Shown: one piece after another, positions 44,130 to 55,127 of the stretch
Layout of the letters: every line of letters begins with the position of its first letter
Position numbering within the stretch: the first letter of the stretch is position 1
Assembly (NCBI RefSeq): GCF_030848805.1
Contig: NC_092365.1
Coordinates: 12,626,365 to 12,690,364, forward strand
Direction: 5' to 3'
Length of the DNA stretch: 64,000 bases
DNA from: Temnothorax longispinosus
Taxonomy: Eukaryota; Arthropoda; Insecta; Hymenoptera; Formicidae
Program-made: the position numbers and the translations under genes
The notes under the pieces: generated by a model
What the model saw: the letters and a program-made list of their open reading frames with translations, nothing else
What the model was told of the DNA's origin: nothing
Databases searched by the model: none

Positions 44130-45380
44130 GGCACCCGTTTGACCACGTTAATATTGACCACGGTCCCAATTGACCACGTTAAAATTGACCACCTTGCGAT
44201 TGACCACGTTGATATTGACCACGGTGTCAATTGACCACGGTCTCGATTGATCACCGTCCCGATTGACCACGGTCCCGATTGACCACGGTCCCGATTGACC
44301 ACCGTCCCGATTGACCACGGTCCCTATTGCCACCGTCCCGATTGATCACGGTCCCTATTGCCACCGTCTCGATTGATCACGGTCCCGATTGATCACCGTC
44401 CCTATTGACCACGGTCTCGATTAACCACGGTTCCGATTGACCACATTGAGATTGACCACGTTGAAATTGACCACGTTGCGTTTGACCACGTTAATATTTA
44501 CCACGTTGCGATTGAGCACGGTCCCCATTGAGCACGGTCCCGATTGACTACCGTCCCGATTGACTACCGTCCCGATTGACCACGGTCCCATTTTATCACG
44601 GTCCCCATTAACCATGGTCCCTATTGACCACCGTCCCAATTGCCCACGGTCCTGATTGACCACGTCCCAGACAGCACACAATATCCTATGGATGTCCATA
44701 TTATGTCCAGAATGCCCATAGACGTTATATGAATATTTATAGGATATTGGTGCTATTGGGGGTTAAGATTAACCACGTTGAGATTGACCTTGTTGCGTTT
44801 AACCACGTTGAAATTGACCACGTTAATATTGATCACGTTACAATTAACCACGGTTCCGATTGACAACGGTCCCGACTGACCACGTCCTGATTAACCACGG
44901 TCTCGATTGACCACGTCCTGATTGACCACGGTCTCGATTGACCACGTTAATATCGACCACATTCTCGATTGACCACGTTGATATTGATTACGGTTCCGAT
45001 TGACCACGGTCCCGATTGACCACTGTCCCGATTTGCCACGGTCCCGATTGACCACGGTCTCGATTGACCACGTTGATATCGACCACGTTCTCGATTGACC
45101 ACGTTAATATTGATCACGGTCCCGACTGACCACGGTCCCGATTGATCACTGTCCCGATTGACTACGATTCCGATTGACCACCGTCCCGATTAACCACGGT
45201 CCCGATTGGCCACAATCCCGATTGACCACGGTCCCAATTGACCACCGTCTTGATTGACCACGTTGATATCGACCACGTTCTTGATTGACCACGTTGATAT
45301 TGATTACGGTCCCGATTGACCACAGTCCCGATTGACCACGGTCCCGATTGGCCACGGTCCCGATTGACTACATTAAAAAT
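44130..45380. repeat. 16-bp minisatellite (CGATTGACCACGGTCC)
   Basis: About 1.2 kb consists of degenerate 16-bp units, mainly GATTGACCACGGTCCC with variants GATTGACCACGTTGAT and ATTAATATTGACCACG. A small hairpin at about 44690-44755 interrupts it. The unit matches the 38.9-39.8-kb arm unit at 13 of 16 positions. A hairpin (AAACGGGC...GCACCCGTTT, 44108-44142) precedes the array. Confidence 0.88.
44684..44757. mobile_element. Mini-hairpin insertion in the minisatellite
   Basis: AGCACACAATATCCTATGGA is mirrored by ATTTATAGGATATTGGTGCT. The 75-bp hairpin breaks the minisatellite register and has no coding capacity. Confidence 0.55.
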
Positions 45381-46680
45381 GACAATATTGAATGCGATCT
45401 TGTTATCGCTGCATTTAATAGTATTTGTTATTTTATCCCGAGCAATAAATTGTTGTAATCGATACTGCATTGTCACATATTTTTCTTGTATATATACAGC
45501 TTGCTTATTTTACATATTGCAATAATTACGTTAGTATAAGAAGTTGGGAAAAATGTCATATCATGATATCAGCAATGTGCAATGCAGTGGTACGGAATTA
45601 TATCCGACATTGTCATTTTGTGATGACTTTTAGAGAATTATAATTTGTTAATAACTTTCCTAAACTAAATATACAGTAGTAAATAAAAATGCTGGAACAA
45701 CAATGTTATTAATTAACATAACCAATAACAGAATAAATTCTAAAACATATTGTTCGAGTTGGTTAGCGTTATCTCTGCTAAAGAAGTTCAATTTTTGTAC
45801 AAAAAGCACTTTTCTAGTTCCTATCTTTAAGCGAAAAAATTCTATTTTTTGCTGAAAAAAAGAAAAGATGTACGTTCTGTATATTAATTATATTATTTGA
45901 GGCAATTGCGTTACAATTTATATTACGATAGTGTAGGCGCTTTCGATTTACACTTAAGTGAGCTGAGTCACTCAGTTATGTGAATACTTTAGACTCAGAA
46001 TACTCAGATAAGACGTCAGTTTTTTAGTGAGTAAAAAGAATTTACCTGATTATTTTGGTGACAAAGCTATTGCATAACAATACAAGTTTCTAATCTCACT
46101 TTTAATAGTACAGTAGAAAGGACATGGTCTCGATTGTGAATAAAAATTCATTAAATCTCACTTGCCATCAGCATTAAAGGGAACGTGCATTCAACTGACG
46201 TCACAAGTGAGAATTAACTGAGTTTTGATGTAAATAAAAAGCTATTTATGTGTCTTCTTAAGTAAAATATATAGGACTCGGATTTATGATTTATTTATGG
46301 TTATCGAATATAAATTAGGTATTAAGGTAAATATTAAGACAGATATTAAGATAGTGGAGAATGTAATCTGCTTTACTTGACATGCAGAAGTCTACCGCTT
46401 GACTTTATCGCTAAGTTTATATTTATGAGTGCAAGCAACATGGCTTAATAATATGAAAGGATATCAAATCTTTCTAAATACGTTTTGTGTATTTCACACA
46501 TTAAAAAATATATTTTTGAGCAGTATTGCATGTACAAAAGTTATCACATTTCAATTTTGTAATTGCTTCATGTTACATAACATTACGTATATCTATCTAA
46601 TTTTATTGCATCAAAAATTACAAAATACGTTTTTGGATAACTTAAGAATACTGAGAATATTAACGAAAGAATTAAGCAGA
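45381..46680. other. AT-rich region, nothing recognised
   Basis: There are only short ORFs on both strands. No RNA gene or clear element ends were found. Confidence 0.5.
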
Positions 46681-47325
46681 ACTAAACAGAATTAAACAGA
46701 ACTACTGTTTCCGCCAAATAAACTTAAATTTGTCACTTACTTATTTTCATTTGGCAAAATCTATTTTATTATTGATACACATTGTGTCATTTTTTCTAGT
46801 TATAGATATGAATAAGTATCGCGCTCAAATGCACAGCCATGTTGGATATACATTTAATACTAAACAAGTAATTAAACAGATCTGAACAGAACTAAACAGA
46901 ATTAAACAGAATTTTTGTTTCCACCGAAACTTAAATCTATGTCACTTACTTATAAAATACATTTGGCAGCACGCATAAAAAAGAAATCTATTCCATTATT
47001 GTAACACATATGTTGTGTCATTTTTTCTAGTTATAGATATGAATAAGTATCGCGCTCAAATGTATAGCCATGTTGGATATACATTTAATACCAAGCAAGT
47101 AATTAAACAGATCTGAACAGAACTAAACAGAATTAAACAGAACTTTTGTTTCCACCGAATAAATTTAAATCTATGTCACTTACACTTATAAAATACATTT
47201 GGCAGCACGCATAAAAAGAAAATCCATTCTATTATTGTCACACATACATTGTGCCATTTTTTCTAGTTATAGATATGAATAAGTATCGCGCTGAAATGCA
47301 TAGCCATGTTGGATATATACTTATC
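46681..47325. repeat. About 220-bp tandem repeat, three copies
   Basis: Each unit contains TCATTTTTTCTAGTTATAGA, GAATAAGTATCGCGCTCAAA, GCCATGTTGGATATACATTT and a run of AACAGAACTAAACAGAATTA. Starts of the ATCGCGCTC block are at about 46819, 47050 and 47285. Confidence 0.85.
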
Positions 47326-47453
47326 TATATTAATTATTCTTGCAAATTCTCGCCAATTTTGGCTTCGTCTAACTTGTCTGACTTTTCTTGCAAGAAAATA
47401 AGTTTTATTTGTAGTTGATGAACTGTCGATATTCCTGTAACAAATAAATATAT

Positions 47454-47751
47454 TGTTACGCTCCGTTCGCTTTCGAGTCGCGCGCACTCGCAAACGCGTC
47501 CGTGTACTCCCGGGATCGCAGAAATAACCACTCTCGTTATTATAAAAGAACTCGGGTTTATTCAGGCTCAGAACGGAATACAGTAAAGAGTTCTGGGAAA
47601 ATGGTCCGAACAAAACGAGTCACCAGATCAATCTGACAGGCGGTAATTAAATCAATAAATGTCCCGTTGTCAAGGGACCGCTTCGCGACTTCTGCGGAAT
47701 GATCGCTCGCTTCAGCTCGGAGTTAAGGGCCGTTTCAGCGTGGGCGTAACA
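47454..47751 (-). repeat. Gypsy-type LTR on the minus strand
   Basis: On the minus strand it starts TGTTACGCCCACGCTG and ends GAGCGTAACA, a TG...CA LTR of 298 bp. A purine tract (GAAGAGGGAGGGCAG) directly precedes it on that strand, so this is a 3' LTR with internal element sequence at higher coordinates. Confidence 0.75.
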
Positions 47752-48335
47752 CTGCCCTCCCTCTTCAAGATTGTCGTCCCGACAATCCGGAAGGGCAGTT
47801 TCCTGACTGGGCGATCTGTCGTGCAATTCCAGGGTACTGGGACGACCTCCTGTCCTACCCTGGGCTGCTGCCACAGGTTACCGGGCGCCGTCCTCTTCTC
47901 GGTCCCAATCGCACTCCGGAAGTCCAGGACTCAGTCCTCTTCCTTGTGGGCTCCAGGGCAGGCTCCCAATCAGCTTTCCCGGGAAGGAAACTCCCGGGAC
48001 CTAGAACGGCTTCCTGCCCCTACCTGAGCTGTTGCTGCAGGTTTTCTTGGGCACCGTCCCACGGGGCCCCAAGCTCCCCCCAGCCGACTCCAGGGTAACC
48101 CCCCCAATCCTCTCCCTCGCAGGGATCCGCCGTCGAAGAAGTGGGCCGTAGGGCAAATGCTGGGCGGGGACCTGCGGGATGCAGGGTCCACGGGAAGTCC
48201 CCTTGTCCGAAGATTTTCGGGAGGAACTGCGAACTGAGGAGAAGGAAAACAATTTCAGCGGGCGGAGGAAGAAGGATCTTCTTGGAAAAAGGATCTTCTT
48301 GAAGAATTCTTCCAATTTCGTGGGCGATCAAACCT
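47752..48335 (-). pseudogene. Gypsy pol C-terminal tail (minus strand), decayed
   Basis: Before the LTR a minus-strand frame reads PSQETALPDCRDDNLEEGGQ, an ending common in insect gypsy pol genes, whose last codons overlap the purine tract. Further up (48331-48001) only Gly/Pro-rich broken frames are seen. The rest of the element is missing; the pogo-type gene begins just beyond. Confidence 0.45.
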
Positions 48336-50117
48336 GAAACTTGTGTTTGGGACTAATCCGTCTGTAAGCACCCGGGACTAATCCGTCTGTCTCGTCACTG
48401 TGGCGCGCCGGGCGCACGACTTCAGCTCACGGCGATTGTCGGCGATTTCAGGTTAGGTTTCCCTCGAGCGTGATTCTTCCTTGCACGTGCGTCAGCTTGT
48501 ATAGGAGGAAAATGGTACGCACGTATCGTCGCAAAACGGCTCCCGTCGATAAGGAGCAACTCAAGAAAGCAGTTCTTGCGGTGAGAAGAGATAACATGAG
48601 CACTTACGCAGCCGCGAAACAATTCGATGTTCGGAGAACCACGTTGAACGACTAGTTGAAAAAGAACAAAGATGAGATAGAAAACTTAGATAACGTGATC
48701 GTACTACATAAAGGACACATCTCGGTGAGTACTTAACAATTATTAATTTTTAAAAGCATGCACTTTGCTCAGCAAAGTTTATATTCATGCAACGTCTTAA
48801 TTTCAAATGTAGGTTATGGACTCTGAAACTGAAAAGACTTTAGTGGAATACTTAGTACATTGCAACGATATGTACTTTGGGCTATCTGCGAAGCAAACCC
48901 GTGGTTTAGCCTTTGATTTAGCCAAAAAATTGAATGTGAAGGTACCAGCATCGTGGGAAGCCGCTCGCATGGCCGGTGAAGATTGGCTAAGCAGCTTTCT
49001 CAAACGACATCCAACATTATCCATACGCAAACCAGAAGCGACAAGTTTAGCACGTGCCACCAGTTTCAATCGAACAAATGTAGAAAGGTTCTTTGCGCTG
49101 CTAAGATCCCTGATGGATAAACATCATTTCCAGGTGTGTTAACTGATGAATAAATCTTGCCAGTTTTGGTCGAAAATAACGTTTCTCATCATTTCCAGGC
49201 TCACTGCATATGGAATATGGATGAGACGGGAATTACAACCGTTCAGACACCGAATAGAGTCATCGGACGTCGAGGAGTGAAACAAGTCGGGCGAGTGACT
49301 TCTGCGGAAAGAGGAACCCTCGTAACTTTGGCGATGGCGGTGTCAGCGACCGGACATTCTCTACCTCCATTTTTTATTTTTCCTCGTAAAAATTTCAAGG
49401 AACATTTCCTTAACGGCGGACCACCAGGGTGCAAAGGTGTAGCGAATTCAAGTGGCTGGATGAATGCGGAGCATTTTGTCCAGTTTTTGCAGTTTTTCTA
49501 GTCTCATGTGCGTGCTTCCGTCGACGCCCCAATTTTACTGATACTCGACAATCACGAATCACATTTGTCCATCGCTGGTCTCAAATTTTTTAAAGAGAAT
49601 GGAATCATTTTTTTATCATTACCGCCGCATTGCTCGCACAAAATGCAACCGCTGGATCGCACCGTCTCACAGTGGGGCAGAATCCCAAAAAGCTGGCCAA
49701 AACCCAAATTCTTTATAAATCAATCTGTGTTATTCGGGGGTTTTTGGGGTCGCTGATTACGAATCCGGGGTCAAAATTACAAAATTCAAAATGGCGGCTG
49801 CAATATGGCCATATCATAAGTAAAAAAGATTTCAATGTGAAGAATAATTATTAGTTTTTGATAAAATTTGTTATACTAATATCCCTGCCTATATTTATTT
49901 TAAAGAAACTCTCTTTGAAAGAAAAAAAAGACAGTAGACGAGTTAAGCTATTGAAAAAGATTAAAATAATTAAATTTATTAATAGCACGCGTGAAGCGAG
50001 CGTACAATACCACTAAATATATAAAATAGTGAATATATAAAAATGACAGATAAATTAAAATAAAAAATGATCATCATTAGATGAAAAATCTTCATTTGTA
50101 GCATCCGTCGAATCTTC

Positions 50118-50646
50118 TCAAGTTGAAATAATTTCTTCTTTATCCGCAATTTTTCCATGTCTTACAGTTGGAGGTAATAATAATGTTATTGCATCTGACG
50201 ACAGTGATCTAAGCTGTTTCAAAAGTAGTTGCCGACAACTCGATAGATATGGATCTGATAATACTAAAAATTTTGAAAAAATATTTTTCATAGTCTTTGT
50301 CCTTAAGTATTTGCGCGAAAAATCTTCACGAAATATTTTGAAGTATTTGTGACAAGACTCTTGGGCATCTTCAGACATTTGACCAATAGGCAACAATGAA
50401 GAAGCTATTATTTCAGTACTATTAATCCTAATTCTTTCTTAAAACCTTTTTGAATGTTTTCTTTTCTTGTCTGAACCGATTCTTTTTCATCATCTTGGCG
50501 AGTCTGCCATTTTTTATTTCTAATTTATAAGATAGATGTAAACAGCATTCAAAACAACGAATCCAAGCATGTAGTGATGATAAACCGAATTCCAAACTTT
50601 TTTCATTAATTGGCTTACTTAAAATTAAATATATTTTATTTTTCAA
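50118..50646 (-). pseudogene. Transib/RAG1-like transposase, C-terminal fragment
   Basis: Two minus-strand frames (50646-50428 and 50396-50118) read FGLSSLHAWIRCFECCLHLS and then LPIGQMSEDAQESCHKYFK, FREDFSRKYLRTKTMKNIF and VLSDPYLSS. The order and wording resemble the C-terminal part of Transib/RAG1-type transposases (LHxWIRxxE, then LPxGxLxEEAxExRNK, then SDP). Most of the sequence between the two blocks is deleted and all catalytic acids upstream are missing. Confidence 0.65.
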
Positions 50647-50700
50647 AAAATCATATAAAATGAATTAGTAAATAATAATGATTATTTAATGTACTAATCA

Positions 50701-50979
50701 GGGCGGCAGTGTGGTCTAGTGGTAGAGCGCCAGACTCGTAATCTGAGGAACCAGATTCGAGTCCACTAGAGCCATGAAGCATGGAATGTTTTTCCGATAG
50801 CTGCGCCCCTTCGTGCAAGATAGGCTCTTGTGCGGAGAAAACTGGGCTCCGTCTTTCGGAAAGAGACGTTAAGCCGTTGGTCCAAAGGGTTAAAGTGAGA
50901 GGAGAAGGATAGTATTGGTAGTAGATTGCGAACCCTGCGGGGATATGCGATAAATTATGAATTTTACAGAAATTTTTTT
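50701..50979 (+). mobile_element. tRNA-derived SINE
   Basis: The head GTGGTCTAGTGGTAGAGCGC (A box) and GATTCGAGTCC (B box) with the arm CCAGACTCGTAATCTG gives a tRNA-like fold with anticodon CGT (Thr-type). A body of about 200 bp without tRNA likeness and an A/T-run tail follow. TTTAATGTACTAATCA before (50685-50700) and TTTAATGTACTAATTA after (50980-50995) form a target duplication of about 16 bp, as made by LINE machinery. It sits inside the Transib element. Confidence 0.85.
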
Positions 50980-52718
50980 TTTAATGTACTAATTATTATA
51001 AGTTTGAATTATATTAATATAATAAAATTTGCATTTAATTTTTATACAACAAATTTAAAGCACTGTATATAAATACATATAACATATAAATTTACTCGAA
51101 TAAAGTACAGGCTTACATCCCGCGCATGGAATTTAGGCATGAAATTTGAGTTTTAAAAAGAAATGTTTGCATGTAAATTCTAAATCACCTTACATATACA
51201 TCATATACGTTCAAAAAAAGTTGAAACAATTATCCAAGTGGACGAAAAACCTATTTATACCTCTTTTAGTTACGCCAAAATAACATTTTCTGTTTTCTTT
51301 TTTACAAAAACCTGCATAAAAACTCGTTAGGTACTTAAAGGCAGCTGAATTTTGTTTTATTTTATAGATAATAGTTTCACCTTTCATGTCCAATATGTTA
51401 AATGACAGAATTTTGCAGAATTATTAAACTTTTTTTTTCAAAACTAAATTACTTTTTAGTTTTATAACGTAAAATTAACGTAAGTTTATTACCTTATTAC
51501 TATTTTCTATAAAAATATTGAGTATTCTAATAAACACAATTATATTCTACTTACTTTCATGAGTTGATTCCATTTTGTTAAAGTTAAATCGGTAAACTCT
51601 ACGAAATTTTATGACTCTTCAAACACGAGCTTGCTTTTTCTCCTGCGTGCGCGCTAGATGTTGCTCGAGCGAAGGTCCCTTTTGTATTGATTTTTAAAAG
51701 CACGTATAAGGGATCTGACCATAATACTAACGGATTTTGACCCTTGGGATATCTTTCTAGCCAACCCAACAGTTCAAATTCCCCAACAAGAAACTTTATT
51801 TTTGGGGTTTTGGCCAGCTTTTTGGGATTCTGCCCCACTGTGCGTCTTTGGCCCGTTAAAGAAAAGTGTACACGGACAATGTGATAACTGGATGTCGTCG
51901 CATCCTGGTAGAACAATGACGATCTACGATATCCCCGGAATCGTGGCTAAGTCACTGCCACTTGCCGTAACGTATCAAAATATTGTGTCCGGGTTTGAAT
52001 GCACTGGAATTTCTCCATTCAACCCGGACATTTTCCAGGAATACGAATTTTTGCCAAGCAGTGTTACGGATAGGGAGATGCCTTCTACTTCCACTCATCC
52101 CGAAGAAATCAACCTCAACGCAACCGACCCGGACACAGCCGATCCGGACACAACAAATTCGGAGACAATCGAACCCGACACAGCCGATCAGAACGAATTC
52201 GATCCGTCGGCTTCTTCCATGTGTCATCCTGGTGATACACAAAACTTGAGCGCGATGCTTCAAAATATTCGAGCATTTCCTAAAGCCACTCCGAGGCAAC
52301 AGACTCGTAAAGGACGAAAACGAAGAAAGAGGGCCATTTTTACTGACTCGCCTGAAATGATGGAATTGGCGGCTGAGCAGACGGAGTCCATGCGGAAAAA
52401 AAAGGAAAACCTGCTACGAGAAAGACGTCAAAATCTACACCTGCCACTGCGCCGAGAAAGAGAGGCCGGCCCAAAAAAAATGCCACACAAACAGAACCGC
52501 AGCCTTCGACGAGCAGTGGGCGTAAATCGAAATCAAGAAAGCAGCAGCGGTCGGATTCCGACGAAGACTTGGATAATACGTGCTGCGTGTGCTCAAAGAA
52601 GTTGACAATCAGAGCATCCTATGGAAAACAGTGCATTGCGTGCGAGCGTAGGGCACACAACACATGCGTGCGCTTGTCAAGATCTGTATTCACGTGCCTT
52701 AATTGTTTTATAGAATAG

Positions 52719-53110
52719 GTAAAACAATTATTCTTTAATAATGTTTTGCATAACAATTTCAAATAAATTTTTATATTTTTCTCTTCAAAAACAATTATTA
52801 AAATGCATCCTATCATTTTTTAGGATTAGATGTACGTATATGTATTAAAAATGTAGTGCGACGGTTTAGCCCCGGAAGGTAGACGGTTTAGCCCCAGCAT
52901 TTTTGAGATTTCAATTTTTGCATTGTTGTCGTTTTTGCTCTATACCGGTTAAACAAAGCGATGTAGACAAAAATTTCCTATATAAATTTTGTAGTTAAAG
53001 GTTCACTCTTTACAGTGGTATACCACATTTAACCACAATTATTTATTTTGTTGTTAAAAATTGGCACCGAAAAAAACCGGACGGTCTAGCCCCGGTCTCC
53101 CCTACTAATT
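52719..53110. repeat. Direct repeat GACGGTTTAGCCCCGG
   Basis: GACGGTTTAGCCCCGG (52860), a second GACGGTTTAGCCCC (52883) and GACGGTCTAGCCCCGG (53081) lie just downstream of the pogo gene and may be sub-terminal repeats of that element. Nothing else was recognised here. Confidence 0.4.
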
Positions 53111-53556
53111 CAAAATGTTTTTTCTGTTTGCAATCTTACCATTGAGCCTACTGTGAGAACCAAAAAGAAATCCGAGGCAGACATGCTACATAATTTTTTG
53201 TGATATTTAAACGCACATCTGTTTTTCAATACTATTAGAATTGTTATTTAATATATAGTATGTCCATCTAATTATATATAAATCAAGAATATGGAAATAT
53301 GTTACAAGTCTCATGCGTTTTTTACTTACCTTTCTTTAAGACACAATTGTTATGCAGTTATCATAAGATAGGTTGCACATTGGACATCTTTTGTGTATTG
53401 AATTATTACTGCAGCTCTCACATACACATACACATAAATGTCCACATGGTACGAATATATAATGCTTGTTCACTTAAGCATATGATACAGGTGCCTGCTG
53501 ATCGTGGCTCTTTATTATTGTCAATAATATTTTGTACATTATCTATTATATATATT

Positions 53557-54199
53557 TTATGATATGTTTTTTTCAGGTGATGAAATACTTTCTTCCAAAA
53601 AATAGTAATCATCTTCTGGTATTCTATAAATTTCTTCATCATCTGTAAGGAAATATCAAAATATTTATTAAAAAATAAATAAAACGTGTTATTTTTATGC
53701 AAGTTATTGTAAGTAAATATTATTTATACTTTATGCAAATGAGTAGCATATATCAATTTTTAAATATTTTTGCAGAAAGAATCTCGAGAAAAGTATTATA
53801 CATATATAATTACATACAAATATATATAATTATACATGTTCACATACAATTCATATGTTCATGTTATATACGAATCAAATTATTTTTTTCTATTATAATA
53901 TTTAAGTTTACTTTACTTCAATTCATAATAAATTCCAAATAAGATATACAGTGCTAAAGAATATCTTTTAAATTAAATATGTTTTGGAAAGTTTTTTCTA
54001 TTTTTATTATAATTTACTTCAACAGTCAAAATTATTATTTACTTTATTGAAAAAAATTACATAATTAAGTTATAACAAATATAATGCAAATAAAATACAA
54101 TTTTACCTGAGAATTCAATGGATGGAAAAATATTTTCTTGTCTGGGTAAACTATTAGGAGAACGATGCCATCTTTTATTTTGAGTATATGTGGTTTCAG
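53557..54199 (-). CDS. Two putative 3' exons, unrecognised gene
   Basis: Exon blocks 54199-54107 and 53642-53557 have AG acceptors and a GT donor (TCAG|GTAAAA), and the phase joins. They read ETTYTQNKRWHRSPNSLPRQ, ENIFPSIEFS, then DEEIYRIPEDDYYFLEES and a stop. The tail is acidic and Tyr-rich. Upstream exons are not found; higher coordinates turn into gypsy-like sequence at about 54240. Could be the C-terminus of a transposon or host gene. Confidence 0.35.
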
Positions 54200-54239
54200 C
54201 TAACATGGAATAAATAAGAGAAAAGATAGTAATTTCACT

Positions 54240-55127
54240 TATTTAGAATTTAATTTATTGGGATTATACTGGAAGTGGTTGCCGGTGATTGGCCGCGCTG
54301 CCGACGGCAGCGCTAAATGTAAGAGCGCTAACGCGGCGGCCGGGCATTGGTTGTTTCCCCGGCGAGTGAGAGCAGTGGGGATATTCTGCCGAAGAAGAAG
54401 GCGGCAAGTCAGTCCTTGCAAGAACGGCATGTGCTTGCAAGTCCGTGTAAGATTCTTCGATAAAAGCCGGCCATTGTACCATCGAAAATACATTTGGTGC
54501 TAGAAAAAGCTGTACTTGTTTGTACCCGCACACACCGCGTTTTCCTCCTACGCGCTATCCTGACGGAACCAGCCTTACAGCTCAGAAGTGGTTCGAGCGC
54601 GAGTGCGTGGTACTTTAGAAGCGAATACCGCTCACGTACAGTTTCGTTACTAATCGGACTGCATCGGTCGCGGTGTTCCCGCGTTGACTGTTTTAGTGCA
54701 TTCCGTGGTTTCTATGGCTTTCCACATGCTCCCCGAGCGATTAATGTGATTGACTATTTTGCTGATATCGCGTCAGTCATCGTTTTATTGCCATTCTGCG
54801 CCGATCGTTGTTTGACGACATTCGCGCGTTGGTCAGACGACTGGTTATCGCATGCTTGTCTCAACGATCGTATCAGGCAGTGCGTCGGGGTCTGTTTTGC
54901 CGTGATATTTCCAACGGCGTCATAAAGTCGGTTTTACGTGGCACGGGAATAACCGGCATATCGTATCGCCATATTGGTTTCGCGCGCGTTCGTGTCGTAG
55001 AGCAGCCAGTGTTGTCTCGACATATCGCGCATTGCGTTCGCCGTTTCACGGTGTCTTCACGTGCTCATCACGTGCTTATCACGTGGTCAACATTCGAACA
55101 CTTTAAGATTGTGATCTCTCTTCGACG
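54240..55127 (+). repeat. Putative gypsy LTR/leader upstream of gag
   Basis: The GC-rich block contains a TATA-like cgataaaagcc near 54459 and a CTCAGAAGTGGTTCGA near 54582, which resembles the primer-binding region (TCAGAAGTGG) of mag-type gypsy elements. A leader of about 540 bp leads to the gag ATG at 55128. The left edge is uncertain and no second LTR is in the window. Confidence 0.4.

Larger units (their letters stand above)
49668..51842 (-). mobile_element. Transib element, CACAGTG TIRs, 5-bp TSD CGTCT
   Basis: Both ends read CACAGTGGGGCAGAATCCC and further (AAAAAGCTGGCCAAAACCC), and CGTCT flanks both sides (49663-49667, 51843-51847). Removing the element and one CGTCT closes the transposase frame of the host pogo gene. 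A 5-bp GC-rich duplication and a CACAGTG start are diagnostic of Transib, the superfamily related to RAG1 and V(D)J signals. The 2175-bp copy holds a decayed transposase fragment on the minus strand and a SINE. Confidence 0.92.
48512..52718 (+). pseudogene. pogo/Tigger-type transposase with AT-hook and PHD-like finger
   Basis: Coding blocks: 48512-48724, 48813-49133, 49199-49667, then after a Transib insertion 51848-52718. The N-terminus (MVRTYRRKTAPVDKEQL...STYAAAKQF) is a Psq-type helix-turn-helix; a CENP-B-type domain follows (DWLSSFLKRHPTLSIRKPEA). The DDE core has WNMDETGI, LLILDNHESHLS and the third Asp in MQPLD. After an acidic Thr/Asp repeat and a basic block, a frame change in an A-run near 52400 leads to an AT-hook (RKRGRPKK) and a C4HC3-type finger (CCVCSKKL...CIACERRAHNTC...CLNC) ending at TAG 52718. 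In-frame TAGs at about 48652 and 49500, the frameshift and the insertion make it inactive. Confidence 0.85.

Noticed and set aside
50701..50772. A functional tRNA-Thr gene
   Set aside because: The tRNA-like head has mismatched arms, is followed by a SINE body and tail, and lies between a 16-bp target duplication.
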